A stretch of 42,472 nucleotides of DNA from NCBI GenBank assembly GCA_027460465.1, contig JAPZAV010000174.1, positions 1 to 42,472 of the forward strand, given 5' to 3'. Below are positions 1 through 8,808 of the stretch, piece by piece (position 1 is the first letter of the stretch; each line of letters opens with the position of its first letter). A model generated the notes under the pieces. It saw nothing but the letters and a program-made list of their open reading frames with translations, was not told where the DNA came from and made no database searches. Origin of the DNA: Candidatus Methanoperedens sp. Its GTDB lineage: Archaea; Halobacteriota; Methanosarcinia; Methanosarcinales; Methanoperedenaceae. The position numbers were made by a program, and so were the translations under genes.

Positions 1-4
1 AAAA

Positions 5-1288
5 ATGACGAAAAAGATTAAACTCTCCGAGCTTGGAAGCCTGCTTGGGGGCCTGGAAATCGAGGCTCTTGAGGGAGTAAAGATAGAAGGTGATGTGGAG
101 CTTGATCTCGGGCAGATGATTAATCCGCAGATGGCATATGCCCTGGGGCATGAGACTGCACAGATAGCCATGCATTTGATCAATATCTCCAGGATTCTAG
201 GTTATCCTGTGAATCAGATGTATGGAGCGGCTCAGGCACCGAAGAAACTCAGCAAGCTTATCGAGTCAAAGTTCAGTGTTTCCAAAAATGAAGATTGGAA
301 GACTCCTATCCAGGAAATCATCCTTGGGGCTACTTCTTCAGACGGAGGCTCACGCAAAAGCACTGTAACGCTCGGAGGTGAGAATGCACTTCCGTATTAC
401 TTTGATAGCCCGATGCTGCACCGCAATCATGTGACCATGGATGTCTTTGACATCCCGATAAACATGGCAAAGGCAGTGAAATCCAATTATGAGGACGTGA
501 TCAACAGCCCGGCAGAGTGGGCAAAGAAGGTTGTGCGAGATTTCGGGGCAGACATGGTCACGATCCATCTCATCAGTACAGATCCGAATATCAAGGATAC
601 TTCACCAGCAGAGGCAGCAAAAACAGTGGAGGATGTTCTCCAGGCAGTGGACGTGCCGGTAGTGATCGGAGGTTCCGGCAATCCAGAGAAAGACCCTGCC
701 GTGCTTGAGAAAGCAGCAGAAGCTGCTGAAGGCGAAAGATGCCTGCTTGCCTCAGCAAGCCTGAACCTTGATTACGCGCGCATAGCAGAGGCAGCAAAGA
801 AATACAATCATGTGGTACTTTCCTGGACCCAGCTTGAGATAAACGCGCAGAAAGAACTCAATCGCAAGCTCATGAAGCAGTGCGGCGTAAAGAGAGAGAA
901 TATCGTGATGGACCCAACGACCGCGGCTCTGGGATACGGGCTTGATTATGCCTACACCAATATGGAAAGAATACGGCTTGCAGGTCTGATCGGAGATACT
1001 GAACTGAATTTCCCGATGTCAAGCGGCACTACCAACGCATGGGGAGCGCGCGAGGCATGGATGACTGCTTCGCCGCTAAAGGAAGACTCTGACTGGGGAC
1101 CAAGAGAATACAGAGGTCCGATATGGGAGATCGTCACTGGATTGACGCTGTCGCTCGCAGGGAATGATCTTTTCATGATGATGCATCCCACGGCTGTCCA
1201 GGTGCTCAAAGAGATCAGCCAGACGCTGTACGGTTCAAGGGAAAGCGAACCTGTAAACATTGACTCCTGGGTATCGGCGGTGATCTGA
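5..1288 (+). CDS. cdhD: Acetyl-CoA decarbonylase/synthase, delta subunit (corrinoid Fe-S protein small subunit)
   Basis: Small subunit of the corrinoid iron-sulfur protein that passes a methyl group between tetrahydro(methano/sarcina)pterin and the acetyl-CoA synthase A-cluster. The 427-residue protein is close to the family length (about 430), with the TIM-barrel character of the family: the run [15 protein letters not shown] near residue 215, then [20 protein letters not shown] near residue 300, typical of CdhD and AcsD. The stop codon overlaps the start of cdhE by one base (TGATG), so the two are translationally coupled. The start is at the window edge and upstream cdh genes are presumably outside. 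Family call is firm; catabolic or anabolic direction cannot be judged here. Confidence 0.96.
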   Translation: MTKKIKLSELGSLLGGLEIEALEGVKIEGDVELDLGQMINPQMAYALGHETAQIAMHLINISRILGYPVNQMYGAAQAPKKLSKLIESKFSVSKNEDWKTPIQEIILGATSSDGGSRKSTVTLGGENALPYYFDSPMLHRNHVTMDVFDIPINMAKAVKSNYEDVINSPAEWAKKVVRDFGADMVTIHLISTDPNIKDTSPAEAAKTVEDVLQAVDVPVVIGGSGNPEKDPAVLEKAAEAAEGERCLLASASLNLDYARIAEAAKKYNHVVLSWTQLEINAQKELNRKLMKQCGVKRENIVMDPTTAALGYGLDYAYTNMERIRLAGLIGDTELNFPMSSGTTNAWGAREAWMTASPLKEDSDWGPREYRGPIWEIVTGLTLSLAGNDLFMMMHPTAVQVLKEISQTLYGSRESEPVNIDSWVSAVI

Positions 1289-2697
1289 TGAAGCTCAACA
1301 GTCCACTTCAGGTCTACAAGTACCTTCCACAGATAAACTGTGCAGAGTGCGGAGACCCCACATGCATGGCATTTGCAGCGCATCTCATCGACAGGTCAAA
1401 GAAGCTTGAGGACTGCCCGCCTCTGCTCAAGGACGAATTCAAGAAAAAATATATGGAGCTTCTTTCTTTACTTGCGCCAGAGATCCGACAGATCATAATA
1501 GGTGTGGGCGAGCGTGCAAAGAAGATAGGTGGAGATGATGTTCAATATCGCCATCAGCTCACATTTTTCAATCCCACGGCTTTCGCCTATGATGTATGGG
1601 ACACGATGCCTGAATCCGAGCTAGTGGAAAGGGTAAAAAGGATCTCGAACTTCAAAAAGTTCTATGTCGGGAAGTTCCTGAAAGTGGATATGGTGGCTGT
1701 GAGGTGCATTTCAGGAGACTCCCTCAGGTTCGCAGGTGCGGTAAAGAAGGTGAGCGAGACGACAGAACTTCCATTGATCCTCTGTTCTTATGACCCCTCT
1801 GTTCTGAAGGCAGGGATCGAAGTGGTCAAAGATAAAAACCCGCTGGTATATGCAGCGACAGAACAGAACTGGGGAGAAGTGGCAGAACTTGCAATGAATT
1901 ATAAAGTCCCTGTTGTTTTATTCTCATCCAATCTGGATAAGCTCAAGTCGCTTGCTCTGACGTTCATGGAGATGGGGATAAAAGACCTCGTGCTTGACCC
2001 GGGCACGTTTCCGCAGGGCAAGCAATTGAAGGAAAGCTTTGAGAGATTTATCAAGCTCCGCCGCGCAGGGATCAAAGAGGGGCAGAAGGATATCGCCCTG
2101 CCAATAATGGCAGTTCCGCTGAACGCATGGCTGGTCTATAAGGACACGGTCACTGCCTCTTACTGGGAGACTGTGCTGGCATCTGTTTTCATAGTAAAGT
2201 ACGGGGATATCATGATCCTTCACAGCCTTGAGCCGTATGCAGTACTGCCTGAAGTACATCTTCGCGACACGATCTATACCGATCCCAGGACGCCTGTCAA
2301 GGTCACACCTGGAGTCAATGAAGTTGGCACTCCTGCAAAGGATTCGCCTGTGATAATCACAACAAACTTCGCCCTCACCTACTATACAGTGGAGAGCGAT
2401 CTTTCCTCTAACAAGATCAACTGCTATCTTGCAGCTGTGGATACAGATGGTATCGGGGTCGAGGCATCGGTTGCAGGCGGACAGCTCACTTCAGCAAAGA
2501 TAAAAGATACGTTCCAGAAAGCGAATTTTGATTTCAAGGAAAAGACCACGCATAATACTCTGATACTGCCAGGTCTTGCTGCACGTCTGCAGGGAGATGT
2601 GGAGGACGCAACAGGACTGCGGGTCCTGATCGGTCCTCCTGACTCGGGACGTATTCCAGGCTGGATGGAGAAAAATTGGCCACCGAAGCAAAAATGA
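1288..2697 (+). CDS. cdhE: Acetyl-CoA decarbonylase/synthase, gamma subunit (corrinoid Fe-S protein large subunit)
   Basis: Large subunit of the corrinoid iron-sulfur protein. The N-terminal domain carries a 4Fe-4S motif with Cys18, Cys21, Cys26 and Cys43 (spacing C-x2-C-x4-C-x16-C), which supplies the reducing electron for the cobalamin. A TIM barrel follows, then a C-terminal domain (about 320-469) of the corrinoid-binding type. At 469 residues it is the usual size. It begins on the last base of the cdhD stop and is the last gene of the operon: ftsZ follows about 75 bases later with its own TATA box. Together CdhD and CdhE form the methyl-carrying module of the ACDS complex. Confidence 0.96.
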   Translation: MKLNSPLQVYKYLPQINCAECGDPTCMAFAAHLIDRSKKLEDCPPLLKDEFKKKYMELLSLLAPEIRQIIIGVGERAKKIGGDDVQYRHQLTFFNPTAFAYDVWDTMPESELVERVKRISNFKKFYVGKFLKVDMVAVRCISGDSLRFAGAVKKVSETTELPLILCSYDPSVLKAGIEVVKDKNPLVYAATEQNWGEVAELAMNYKVPVVLFSSNLDKLKSLALTFMEMGIKDLVLDPGTFPQGKQLKESFERFIKLRRAGIKEGQKDIALPIMAVPLNAWLVYKDTVTASYWETVLASVFIVKYGDIMILHSLEPYAVLPEVHLRDTIYTDPRTPVKVTPGVNEVGTPAKDSPVIITTNFALTYYTVESDLSSNKINCYLAAVDTDGIGVEASVAGGQLTSAKIKDTFQKANFDFKEKTTHNTLILPGLAARLQGDVEDATGLRVLIGPPDSGRIPGWMEKNWPPKQK

Positions 2698-2717
2698 TCC
2701 ATGATCATCAATAATAT

Positions 2718-2765
2718 CTATATACTTAAAGTGTGTAAATATAGTAGCCACAATTTTGAAGGAGG
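2718..2765 (+). promoter_or_regulatory. ftsZ promoter and Shine-Dalgarno site
   Basis: A TATA-like stretch CTATATACT at 2718-2726 predicts a transcript start near 2750. A strong ribosome-binding site AAGGAGG at 2758-2764 lies eight bases before the ATG at 2773. This fixes the ftsZ start at 2773 rather than the in-frame ATG at 2701, which lies upstream of the promoter. It also shows that ftsZ can be expressed apart from the cdh operon. Confidence 0.7.
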
Positions 2766-2772
2766 CTTAAAT

Positions 2773-3753
2773 ATGGTTAACGAAAAGTTAGCAGAGCTTG
2801 TGAAAACATCAAAACCATCTGTGGCCGTGGTCGGGCTGGGTGGTGCAGGATGCAACATTACGACTTGGATAGCAGAAAAAGGTATGGCTGGCGGCAGGAT
2901 AATTGCTGCCAATACTGATGTGAATCACCTCAGTACAATGAGTAAAGCTGATAAGCTTATCTTACTTGGCGAAAAACTGTGCAAGGGGCATGGATGCGGT
3001 GGATACCCGGAAATGGGTGCCCAGGCAACAAAAGAGAACCTTGCAGAGATAAAAGCAGAGTTAGAAGGAGTAAATCTTGTTTTCCTCGTTGCGGGTCTTG
3101 GAGGTGGAACAGGTACAGGTGCTATACCAGTGGTTTCTGAGATAACCAGAGAGCTTGGTGCACTCACAATCGCATGCGTTACGATCCCATTCAAGATTGA
3201 GCAGTTCAGAAGAGAGAAAGCCAGAGAAGCTATTCAGGCACTCTCAGAGAGCTGCGACTCAACAATCGTGATCGACAACTCAAAGCTGAGGGAAGTCGCA
3301 GGAAACCTTCCATTAAAAGAAGCACTTGCGGTAGCAAATGCACTCGTTGGCGCATTTGTAAAGAACATAACTGAAACGATCACTCAACCATCTCTCATCA
3401 ACCTTGACTATGCAGACCTTCGTGCTGTCATGGAGCGCGGTGGAATCTCATCGATCGGCATAGGCGAAGGCGATGGTGAGGACAGAGTTACGAAAGCAGT
3501 GTCTCAGGCACTTGCTGTCCCGCTGCTTGACATCTCTGACATGTCTGCCACATACGGCGTGCTCATACACATCGTGGGTGGAGAGGACATGACGCTCGAA
3601 GAAGTAGCAGTCACAGGTGAGTTGATAATGGACAAGGTCCCGAACACAAAAAGAGTGATCTGGGGCGCAAAGGTCGATGACCAGCTCACAGGCAGAGTAC
3701 GTGTAATGGCTGTCCTGACAGGCGTCAAGAGCCCGTTCATGGAAGGCCAGTAA
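2773..3753 (+). CDS. ftsZ: FtsZ-family cell division GTPase
   Basis: Tubulin-fold GTPase that assembles the archaeal division ring. The 326-residue protein shows the N-terminal nucleotide-binding turn VVGLGGAGCN (19-28), the tubulin signature GGGTGTG (110-116) that contacts the GTP phosphates, and the T7 loop NLDYAD (210-215) with both aspartates needed to activate hydrolysis on the neighbouring subunit. The protein ends just after VLTGVKSPF, so it consists of the GTPase and C-terminal globular domains with almost no tail. The linker and C-terminal peptide that usually bind membrane anchors are missing. Many euryarchaea carry two FtsZ proteins; which paralogue this is cannot be decided without a tree. 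Confidence 0.9.
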   Translation: MVNEKLAELVKTSKPSVAVVGLGGAGCNITTWIAEKGMAGGRIIAANTDVNHLSTMSKADKLILLGEKLCKGHGCGGYPEMGAQATKENLAEIKAELEGVNLVFLVAGLGGGTGTGAIPVVSEITRELGALTIACVTIPFKIEQFRREKAREAIQALSESCDSTIVIDNSKLREVAGNLPLKEALAVANALVGAFVKNITETITQPSLINLDYADLRAVMERGGISSIGIGEGDGEDRVTKAVSQALAVPLLDISDMSATYGVLIHIVGGEDMTLEEVAVTGELIMDKVPNTKRVIWGAKVDDQLTGRVRVMAVLTGVKSPFMEGQ

Positions 3754-3758
3754 GAAGT

Positions 3759-3787
3759 GATGTGAATTTTTCACATCTCTTTTTTTT
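3759..3787 (+). terminator. Hairpin plus T-run between ftsZ and the convergent gene
   Basis: A perfect eight-base stem, GATGTGAA at 3759-3766 with TTCACATC at 3770-3777, has a three-base loop and is followed within two bases by eight T residues (3780-3787). It lies just after the ftsZ stop and overlaps the stop codon of the convergent gene. The T-run is on the ftsZ side, so it should end the ftsZ transcript; the stem could also act on the opposing one. Confidence 0.7.
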
Positions 3788-4196
3788 CATTTTTTTCCAC
3801 AAAATCCTGCAGTATCTTTTCAAGCTGTTTTTTATCAGAGTACGGAGATGCTGTGATGAGTTCATTCCCGAGAACCATTGCTGAAGCTCTGGCACCATTT
3901 TCATAGACGCACAGTACTGGTTTTTGATGAGATACAGCATGGCATATCTCATATCCAACGCCTATTGAGGGGACTGTGATCTCGGCGATCAGATAATCGC
4001 TTTCTTCAATCCAGTGAATATCTTTTTCAAAGATCTCCTGCTCGGTGATTTTTGCTTCCTCTTTTTCAAGAATGAGAGAAACCACATGTTCGCTCATGAT
4101 CGTGCAATTCCTGGATTTCAGGAAACGAATGATATGAACGTATGTAGGAATAAGCTGCCTCCCTCCTCTTATGGAAGCTGCGATGAATATTTTCAT
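3771..4196 (-). CDS. Nucleoside 2-deoxyribosyltransferase-fold protein, DNPH1-like (2'-deoxynucleoside 5'-phosphate N-hydrolase)
   Basis: Probable N-hydrolase that cleaves the glycosidic bond of deoxynucleoside monophosphates, a nucleotide-pool cleaning role. The 141-residue size fits the DNPH1/RCL family. Visible landmarks are the N-terminal strand MKIFIAASIRGGR with the phosphate-binding SIRGG turn, Asp67-Tyr68 in SDYLIAEITVPS, and the motif PSIGVGYEI, whose glutamate is the expected catalytic residue of the superfamily. The gene stands alone, convergent with ftsZ and separated from it by a terminator hairpin. Substrate specificity is inferred from the family; a base exchanger (deoxyribosyltransferase) is the alternative. 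Confidence 0.75.
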   Translation of the reverse strand: MKIFIAASIRGGRQLIPTYVHIIRFLKSRNCTIMSEHVVSLILEKEEAKITEQEIFEKDIHWIEESDYLIAEITVPSIGVGYEICHAVSHQKPVLCVYENGARASAMVLGNELITASPYSDKKQLEKILQDFVEKNEKKEM

Positions 4197-4276
4197 AAAA
4201 CTCCTCTGAAATGATATTATGCAGTTGAATCCTGTGCATCCTTATAGGCGGCGCTGCAATATTGGTTCAGGAAAAG

Positions 4277-4630
4277 TCAAGCAGAAACTGGTTCTTCTTC
4301 TGCATTTAATTCGCTGGTGTTTAATTGAGAATGTTTCCTTTCCTTTGTTTCTTCTTCAACAACGAGGTCTACAATTCTCAACTGGAACTCCTTCAGGGCT
4401 TTTACCGCGGGGCTTTCTGCATTGATTTTATAAAGCCATGTATTGCCTATCCGCCGGGTTTTCTTTACGATATCATAGCGTTCAAGGGTATCCCAGAAAG
4501 TATACAGCGTGGAGCGTCCTATTTCTGCGCATTCTGCGATTTCTTTTTTTGTGTATTCCATGTCGTCCTGAGTTATCAGGAGGTCCAATACTTTTACTTG
4601 TGGACTGCCCCCGAAGATTTCTGTGAACAT
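4277..4630 (-). CDS. Winged helix-turn-helix transcriptional regulator
   Basis: Small DNA-binding protein (117 residues) of an archaeal winged-helix type. The N-terminal 75 residues form the wing-helix unit: helix one around VKVLDLLIT, the recognition helix in AECAEIGRSTLYTFWDTLERYDIV, and a wing ending in IGNTWLYKIN. A charged Glu/Lys-rich tail follows (from about 95). No ligand-binding domain is present. A TATA box on the minus strand (GCATTTATAA read on plus, 4653-4662) predicts a transcript start at about 4631, directly at the ATG, so the message is probably leaderless. A short inverted repeat overlaps this promoter and suggests autoregulation. Confidence 0.75.
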   Translation of the reverse strand: MFTEIFGGSPQVKVLDLLITQDDMEYTKKEIAECAEIGRSTLYTFWDTLERYDIVKKTRRIGNTWLYKINAESPAVKALKEFQLRIVDLVVEEETKERKHSQLNTSELNAEEEPVSA

Positions 4631-4641
4631 GGGTGGTAATT

Positions 4642-4662
4642 ATGCATTGGTTGCATTTATAA
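4642..4662 (-). promoter_or_regulatory. Promoter with overlapping palindrome for the winged-helix gene
   Basis: ATGCA at 4642-4646 and TGCAT at 4652-4656 form a perfect inverted repeat with a five-base spacer, immediately beside and partly inside the minus-strand TATA box (TTATAAATGC, 4653-4662). A bound regulator would block TBP or polymerase, so this is a plausible autorepressor operator. The remaining intergenic sequence to 4899 is AT-rich and holds nothing else I can name. Confidence 0.4.
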
Positions 4663-4899
4663 CTAACTTTGGATGCCCAATATAATAGAAAAATCATTGC
4701 TTTCACTCAGCTCATAAAAAGTTTTCAAGCGCCCCCCGCTCACTCATTCGATTGCTATTGATAATTTTGATTGTCAACATATTATTTTAATACCCTCTTA
4801 GCTCTCTTGCTAACTCTATTATTATACCTGCACATCACATAAAAACAAAAGGTACTTCTATCAAGCAGCAGACTTAAAAGTAAAAGAAAAGGAATAGGA

Positions 4900-5766
4900 T
4901 TAATCTTTTTTTGGATTATATGAGATTACTATTTTGAAGGGTTTACCATGTGGTTTTTCTACAATTTCTTTCAGCATACCAACTAAGAATTTATACTGGT
5001 CTTTATTAAGTGAATTATTAAACCTCAACTTATCGTTTTTATCTGAAACTAAAAACACGTTCGTATTTTTAACTTCAAGGTCATTGAGTATATTAAATGG
5101 TTGTTCGTGTTCGATTCCTTCTTCATGTCTTATACGGTCTTTTTCAATGCATATGATTAGCTTATTCTTTTCCATTTTCGCAATGAGGTTATCGGTTATT
5201 TCATCATCGATTCTTAGACTTACCTCGGTTTTTTCATTGTTAAGTCTTAGCATAAGAGAATTTTTTCCAGCAGATACTTTTATGGTCTTACCGTCATCGA
5301 CCTTTTCAATTTTTGCTGTTTCTACCCAATCTGCGCGGAATTGCTTTTTTAAAAATTTTTTGAGCCTCCCATCATTGTCTCCTGGAATTTTATCCCAGCT
5401 AAACAAATACTCATATCCACTAAAAATGCTAGTTAAAAAATCCCGTGGGTCCGGAGGGTCTGAATCGTTTAATTTCTCATAATCAACCGGAATCTCATTT
5501 ATATTGCTGTTATCGGGTATAGTGACATCTGCACGTTTAAGATACTCTTGCACATCATGCTGTGTTAAATCAAGGGAATAAAATGTCTTAGGTTTTTTGC
5601 CAGTTTTTAAAAGCCAGTTACTATTAATTAAAATCTTCAATTCTCTATTTATTGTATAATCGTGTTTGGTCAATCCTGTTGTAATATCTGTAAAGTGTTT
5701 CGGTTTACCATCTTTTAAAAATAATATTATCTTATCACGAACAGTCCCGTTTTCTGCCATACTCAC
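4900..5766 (-). CDS. Hypothetical protein with N-terminal winged-helix domain
   Basis: I do not recognise the family. The 288-residue protein starts with a likely winged-helix unit (about 8-68): an initial helix VRDKIILFLKDG, then TGLTKHDYTINRELKILINSNWLLKTG and a strand ending in KTFYSLDL. The remainder (about 100-288) is highly charged, Lys/Asp-rich, alternating strands and helices, with no motif I can name. Met3 (5760) is an alternative start. The coding sequence is clearly more AT-rich than its neighbours, with many AAA, ATA and TTA-type codons, which suggests later acquisition. A DNA-binding regulator or a defence-related protein are both possible. Confidence 0.6.
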   Translation of the reverse strand: MSMAENGTVRDKIILFLKDGKPKHFTDITTGLTKHDYTINRELKILINSNWLLKTGKKPKTFYSLDLTQHDVQEYLKRADVTIPDNSNINEIPVDYEKLNDSDPPDPRDFLTSIFSGYEYLFSWDKIPGDNDGRLKKFLKKQFRADWVETAKIEKVDDGKTIKVSAGKNSLMLRLNNEKTEVSLRIDDEITDNLIAKMEKNKLIICIEKDRIRHEEGIEHEQPFNILNDLEVKNTNVFLVSDKNDKLRFNNSLNKDQYKFLVGMLKEIVEKPHGKPFKIVISYNPKKD

Positions 5767-5861
5767 TAATATGTGTGAGATTTAGTATAAATAATTGTAT
5801 GTTAATCTTACATCATCGCATGAAACAAATAACAAACTCAAAAGATGTGTGGTGATTACAG

Positions 5862-6128
5862 ATGGTGATAATAATTAATGAATGTAATAAAACTGAAATA
5901 GCTATCCTCAAGCACCTGTATAAACACGGCTACATAGGAAAACGCCATACACCATTTGAAAATGCACTAAAAGGAATCCCTAAACATCTTAGAGGCGAGG
6001 CAAAAGACAGCCTTGAAAATATGATAAAAACAGGACTTGTACTGACTTATCCAACTGGGCATGGTCTTGACGTGAGACTTAATCCAGACAGGATAATGGA
6101 AGTGAAAAGAACAATCGGTGTGGATTAA
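5862..6128 (+). CDS. Small winged-helix-like hypothetical protein
   Basis: An 88-residue protein that reads as a compact helix-turn-helix: KTEIAILKHLYKHGYIGKRHT is the first helix and turn, GEAKDSLENMIKTGLVLTY the recognition helix, and GHGLDVRLNP the wing. It lies divergently from the AT-rich gene at 4900-5766 and shares its AT bias. A GGTGAT sequence just upstream of the ATG can serve as ribosome-binding site. Small proteins of this build are frequent in Methanosarcinales; function is unknown. Confidence 0.6.
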   Translation: MVIIINECNKTEIAILKHLYKHGYIGKRHTPFENALKGIPKHLRGEAKDSLENMIKTGLVLTYPTGHGLDVRLNPDRIMEVKRTIGVD

Positions 6129-6143
6129 GCTATTCCACATTAC

Positions 6144-8462
6144 TCACACCACTCCCCTGAAATAATACCCCGTAGTATATTTTCCTTTACAACCTCTCCC
6201 CTTCAACTTATCCATAGCCTCCCTGTACGCCCTCGTAATTTCCACAGTCTTATTCTTATCATACATCCTTGCCTCTATCCTCAGGCACTCCACGCCAGCT
6301 TCTAATATCTCAGGTACATGCTCAAGCATGCACAGCTCGCGGGAATTCATGATATAGGTGCGCCCGTGCGCATCTCTTCTGACAGGGAAAACAAAGCCTT
6401 TTTCATCCTTCAGGCACACATCTTTTCTGCCGGGAAAAAGCCCTTTTGCAAGGTCGTGCTCTGAGACGATCAGAGGGAAAAGACCATGCACAATGCATTC
6501 TGCTGCACCGAACTGCGTCAGGTTCCTGATCTCCTCCAGGGTAAGCTCCGGCGAAAGGGTAACCCTCTGGCTGTAATTCAATAGATACTCCATTGTCAGT
6601 CTGTTGAAAACATTGAAAGGGTAATCGATGACCACTTGATTGGTACGGGCTCTCCTCAGAGAATGTAATGTGCCGGGATCTGCAACAAGCAGACCGTCAG
6701 GATCAGGAAGAGCCTCCAGATCGATCTTTCTGGATATTCGAGGTAGGCTGATAAAGACGCTTTTGCCTTTTTTCCTTCCGTATTCGATCGCATAAACATA
6801 ATCCTCGCTTTCAAGCACACTATCAGATGCCTCCTCCCCGAGATATACAATATCAGCACCGCTATCAACAGCCGCTTCAAGACATTCAATGGTGCCCGTG
6901 TTCACAGATAATAATGGCTTTGATCCGATCTCTTTTTTCTCAGAAATTACGGTGGGTCTGCTGCATTTGCGTGTCCATTTTTGCGCTCGTATTCTCTCAA
7001 GCTGTAAGACTGCCTCCCTGCGAAGACGATTGAGCTCTGAAACCGGTATGAAGATGTTCTCGTCTTTCTCGAATGTAATTTCCCTTGCATCGAAAACAGT
7101 GTTTCCAAGCTTTTTCAGATGGTCAGCCATCACTCCTTCGGACAATGGCATGTTGTCTGCCATGCTGACGTTTATTCCATGAACTTTGACCTCATTTTCA
7201 CCATCTGTTAAAGTGAGTTCAGCAGGCTCTCCGATTCTCGCTTTGATCAGCATACTCACATGGATCTTCTTTGTATCCTTTATTTTGAGAGATGCCATGA
7301 GCTGTGCATCATGGGTCTTGAATATCTCATCCCCTCTTGCAACCTCTTCATCTAAAGGGATCCAGACAGTAGAACCCGGAACCGCTTCATCTGTCCTCCG
7401 ATCATTTACATACATGTTCCTGACAGTAATGCCTGTTTCCCGTCCTCTTATACCGATCCCGTCCCCTGTTCTGAGCGGTGCTTTAAGAGAGATCACAGCC
7501 CTTCTTCTCTTTCGCTCATAATCAATCACCTTCCCCAGTTCAGTTCCTATATTATGCGGGTACCTTCGGCTCATCATCTTACCTCCCTGATTCCCGAAGA
7601 AGTACCCTGTGGTGAACTCGCGGTTGAAAAGCTGGCTCAGAGTTTGCCTCTCGCGGTCTGATACCTGGAAATTCCCGGGCGCTTCAAGATACCTGTCAAT
7701 GAGCTTTCGATACACGCTCACAACACCTGCAACGTATTCAGGTCGCTTCATCCGCCCTTCGATCTTGAACGAGTCGATCCCTGCCTCCACAAGAGCAGGG
7801 ATGTGCTCGCTCATATTGAGGTCCTTTGTGCTCAGGAGATAGCCCTCAACTTCATCTATCCTGTATTTCTTCCTGCACGGCTGGGCGCAGTGACCCCGGT
7901 TCCCGCTCCTTCCTCCAATCATGCTGCTCAGGAGACACTGCCCTGAATAGGAAAAACAAAGAGCGCCGTGGATGAATGTTTCGATCTCAATCGAGGTCTG
8001 AGATTTTATCCTGCGGATCTCATCCAGCGATAGTTCTCGCGCAAGCACTGCGCGCTTTGCTCCCATCTCCTGCATGAACCTTACTCCTTCCAGGTTATGT
8101 AATGTCATCTGGGTGCTCGCATGAACAGGGAGCCCGGGAAGCTTTTCACGCAGCAAGCGCATAATCCCCAGATCCTGCACAATGACCGCATCCGTACCTG
8201 CATTGCAGAGGAACTGCAAATATTCAGCAGCATCATCAAGCTCAGAGTCCTTGATCAACGTGTTCACGGTAACGTACGCCGTTGCACCTCTTGCATGCGC
8301 GTAATCTATTGCCCATTCAAGCTCGTCATGCGTGAAATTTGAAGCATAATGCCGCGCGTTGAAAAGCTTTCCTCCAAAGTACACAGCATCAGCTCCATTA
8401 GAGATTGCTGCAATAAGGGCTTCTTTACTGCCGACAGGTGCCAGCAATTCTGGTCTGAGCAT
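6144..8462 (-). CDS. U32 family protein (RlhA/TrhP-type, DUF3656 domain)
   Basis: Large U32 protein (772 residues from this start). Family members act in hydroxylation of tRNA or rRNA bases (TrhP, RlhA) and are historically called peptidases or collagenases. The N-terminal TIM barrel begins RPELLAPVGSKEALIAA. The U32 signature HGALCFSYSGQCLLSS contains Cys172 and Cys179, followed by Cys195 and Cys199 (numbered from an ATG nine bases further upstream), a likely Fe-S ligand set. The C-terminal half repeats the barrel theme and carries the DUF3656-type part. The second ATG (8462) is preferred because the minus-strand TATA-like TTTTTAAG near 8491 predicts a transcript start at about 8464, a leaderless message. 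The true RNA substrate is unknown. Confidence 0.85.
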   Translation of the reverse strand: MLRPELLAPVGSKEALIAAISNGADAVYFGGKLFNARHYASNFTHDELEWAIDYAHARGATAYVTVNTLIKDSELDDAAEYLQFLCNAGTDAVIVQDLGIMRLLREKLPGLPVHASTQMTLHNLEGVRFMQEMGAKRAVLARELSLDEIRRIKSQTSIEIETFIHGALCFSYSGQCLLSSMIGGRSGNRGHCAQPCRKKYRIDEVEGYLLSTKDLNMSEHIPALVEAGIDSFKIEGRMKRPEYVAGVVSVYRKLIDRYLEAPGNFQVSDRERQTLSQLFNREFTTGYFFGNQGGKMMSRRYPHNIGTELGKVIDYERKRRRAVISLKAPLRTGDGIGIRGRETGITVRNMYVNDRRTDEAVPGSTVWIPLDEEVARGDEIFKTHDAQLMASLKIKDTKKIHVSMLIKARIGEPAELTLTDGENEVKVHGINVSMADNMPLSEGVMADHLKKLGNTVFDAREITFEKDENIFIPVSELNRLRREAVLQLERIRAQKWTRKCSRPTVISEKKEIGSKPLLSVNTGTIECLEAAVDSGADIVYLGEEASDSVLESEDYVYAIEYGRKKGKSVFISLPRISRKIDLEALPDPDGLLVADPGTLHSLRRARTNQVVIDYPFNVFNRLTMEYLLNYSQRVTLSPELTLEEIRNLTQFGAAECIVHGLFPLIVSEHDLAKGLFPGRKDVCLKDEKGFVFPVRRDAHGRTYIMNSRELCMLEHVPEILEAGVECLRIEARMYDKNKTVEITRAYREAMDKLKGRGCKGKYTTGYYFRGVV

Positions 8463-8471
8463 GTGGGTCAT

Positions 8472-8808
8472 AATATATGCGAAGCTTAAAAAGGTACGTG
8501 CGATTTAACTGAGTTCTTGAAATCAGGTATCCCGTGTTCAAAGTTCATCCAGTCTGAATCATAATTATATGTAAGTGGGCAGGTTGGGGAGTGGGGGTTA
8601 GTGTATTAAAAAAGATATTTCCTGCCCACAGATCATCACAAGTATTCTAAAGTATATAAATCTAACGGGCTTGGAAACTTCTCTGGCAAGAACGCTATGG
8701 ATAGAATTGAAAATGGATATGCAGTTCTTGTTCATACATCGATCAAAAGTCCTCTTGCCCAACCAGGAAACCTGATCGGCGGCCATATAGATATCCAGAG
8801 TACTGGTA
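8472..8808. other. Intergenic region between fae-hps and the U32 gene
   Basis: A 337-base region between two minus-strand genes. It holds the candidate small RNA and its TATA box (8653-8660), the U32 promoter near 8491, and otherwise no convincing gene. A 52-codon plus-strand reading frame from 8697 runs into the end of fae-hps; it has no ribosome-binding site and I do not call it. Confidence 0.6.
8575..8629 (-). ncRNA. Candidate small RNA with C-rich loop (copy 1)
   Basis: A perfect nine-base stem (8575-8583 with 8621-8629) encloses a 37-base loop. Read on the minus strand the loop ends in a C-rich run containing CCACTCCCCAACC (plus positions 8582-8594; its last two bases form part of the stem). 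A consensus-like minus-strand TATA box TTTATATA at 8653-8660 predicts a transcript start near 8629, exactly the first base of the stem. The locus at 25210-25273 has the same arrangement and the same 13-base core. A C-rich loop could pair with GGGGAG-type ribosome-binding sites. The 3' end is unknown; U32 seems to have its own promoter further on. Inference only; no expression evidence. Confidence 0.45.

Noticed and set aside
952-1383. Long minus-strand frame opposite cdhD/cdhE
   Set aside because: It is the shadow of two confidently assigned genes.
4721-4745. CGCCCCCCG run in an AT-rich intergenic region
   Set aside because: No stem, TATA box or repeat partner was found.
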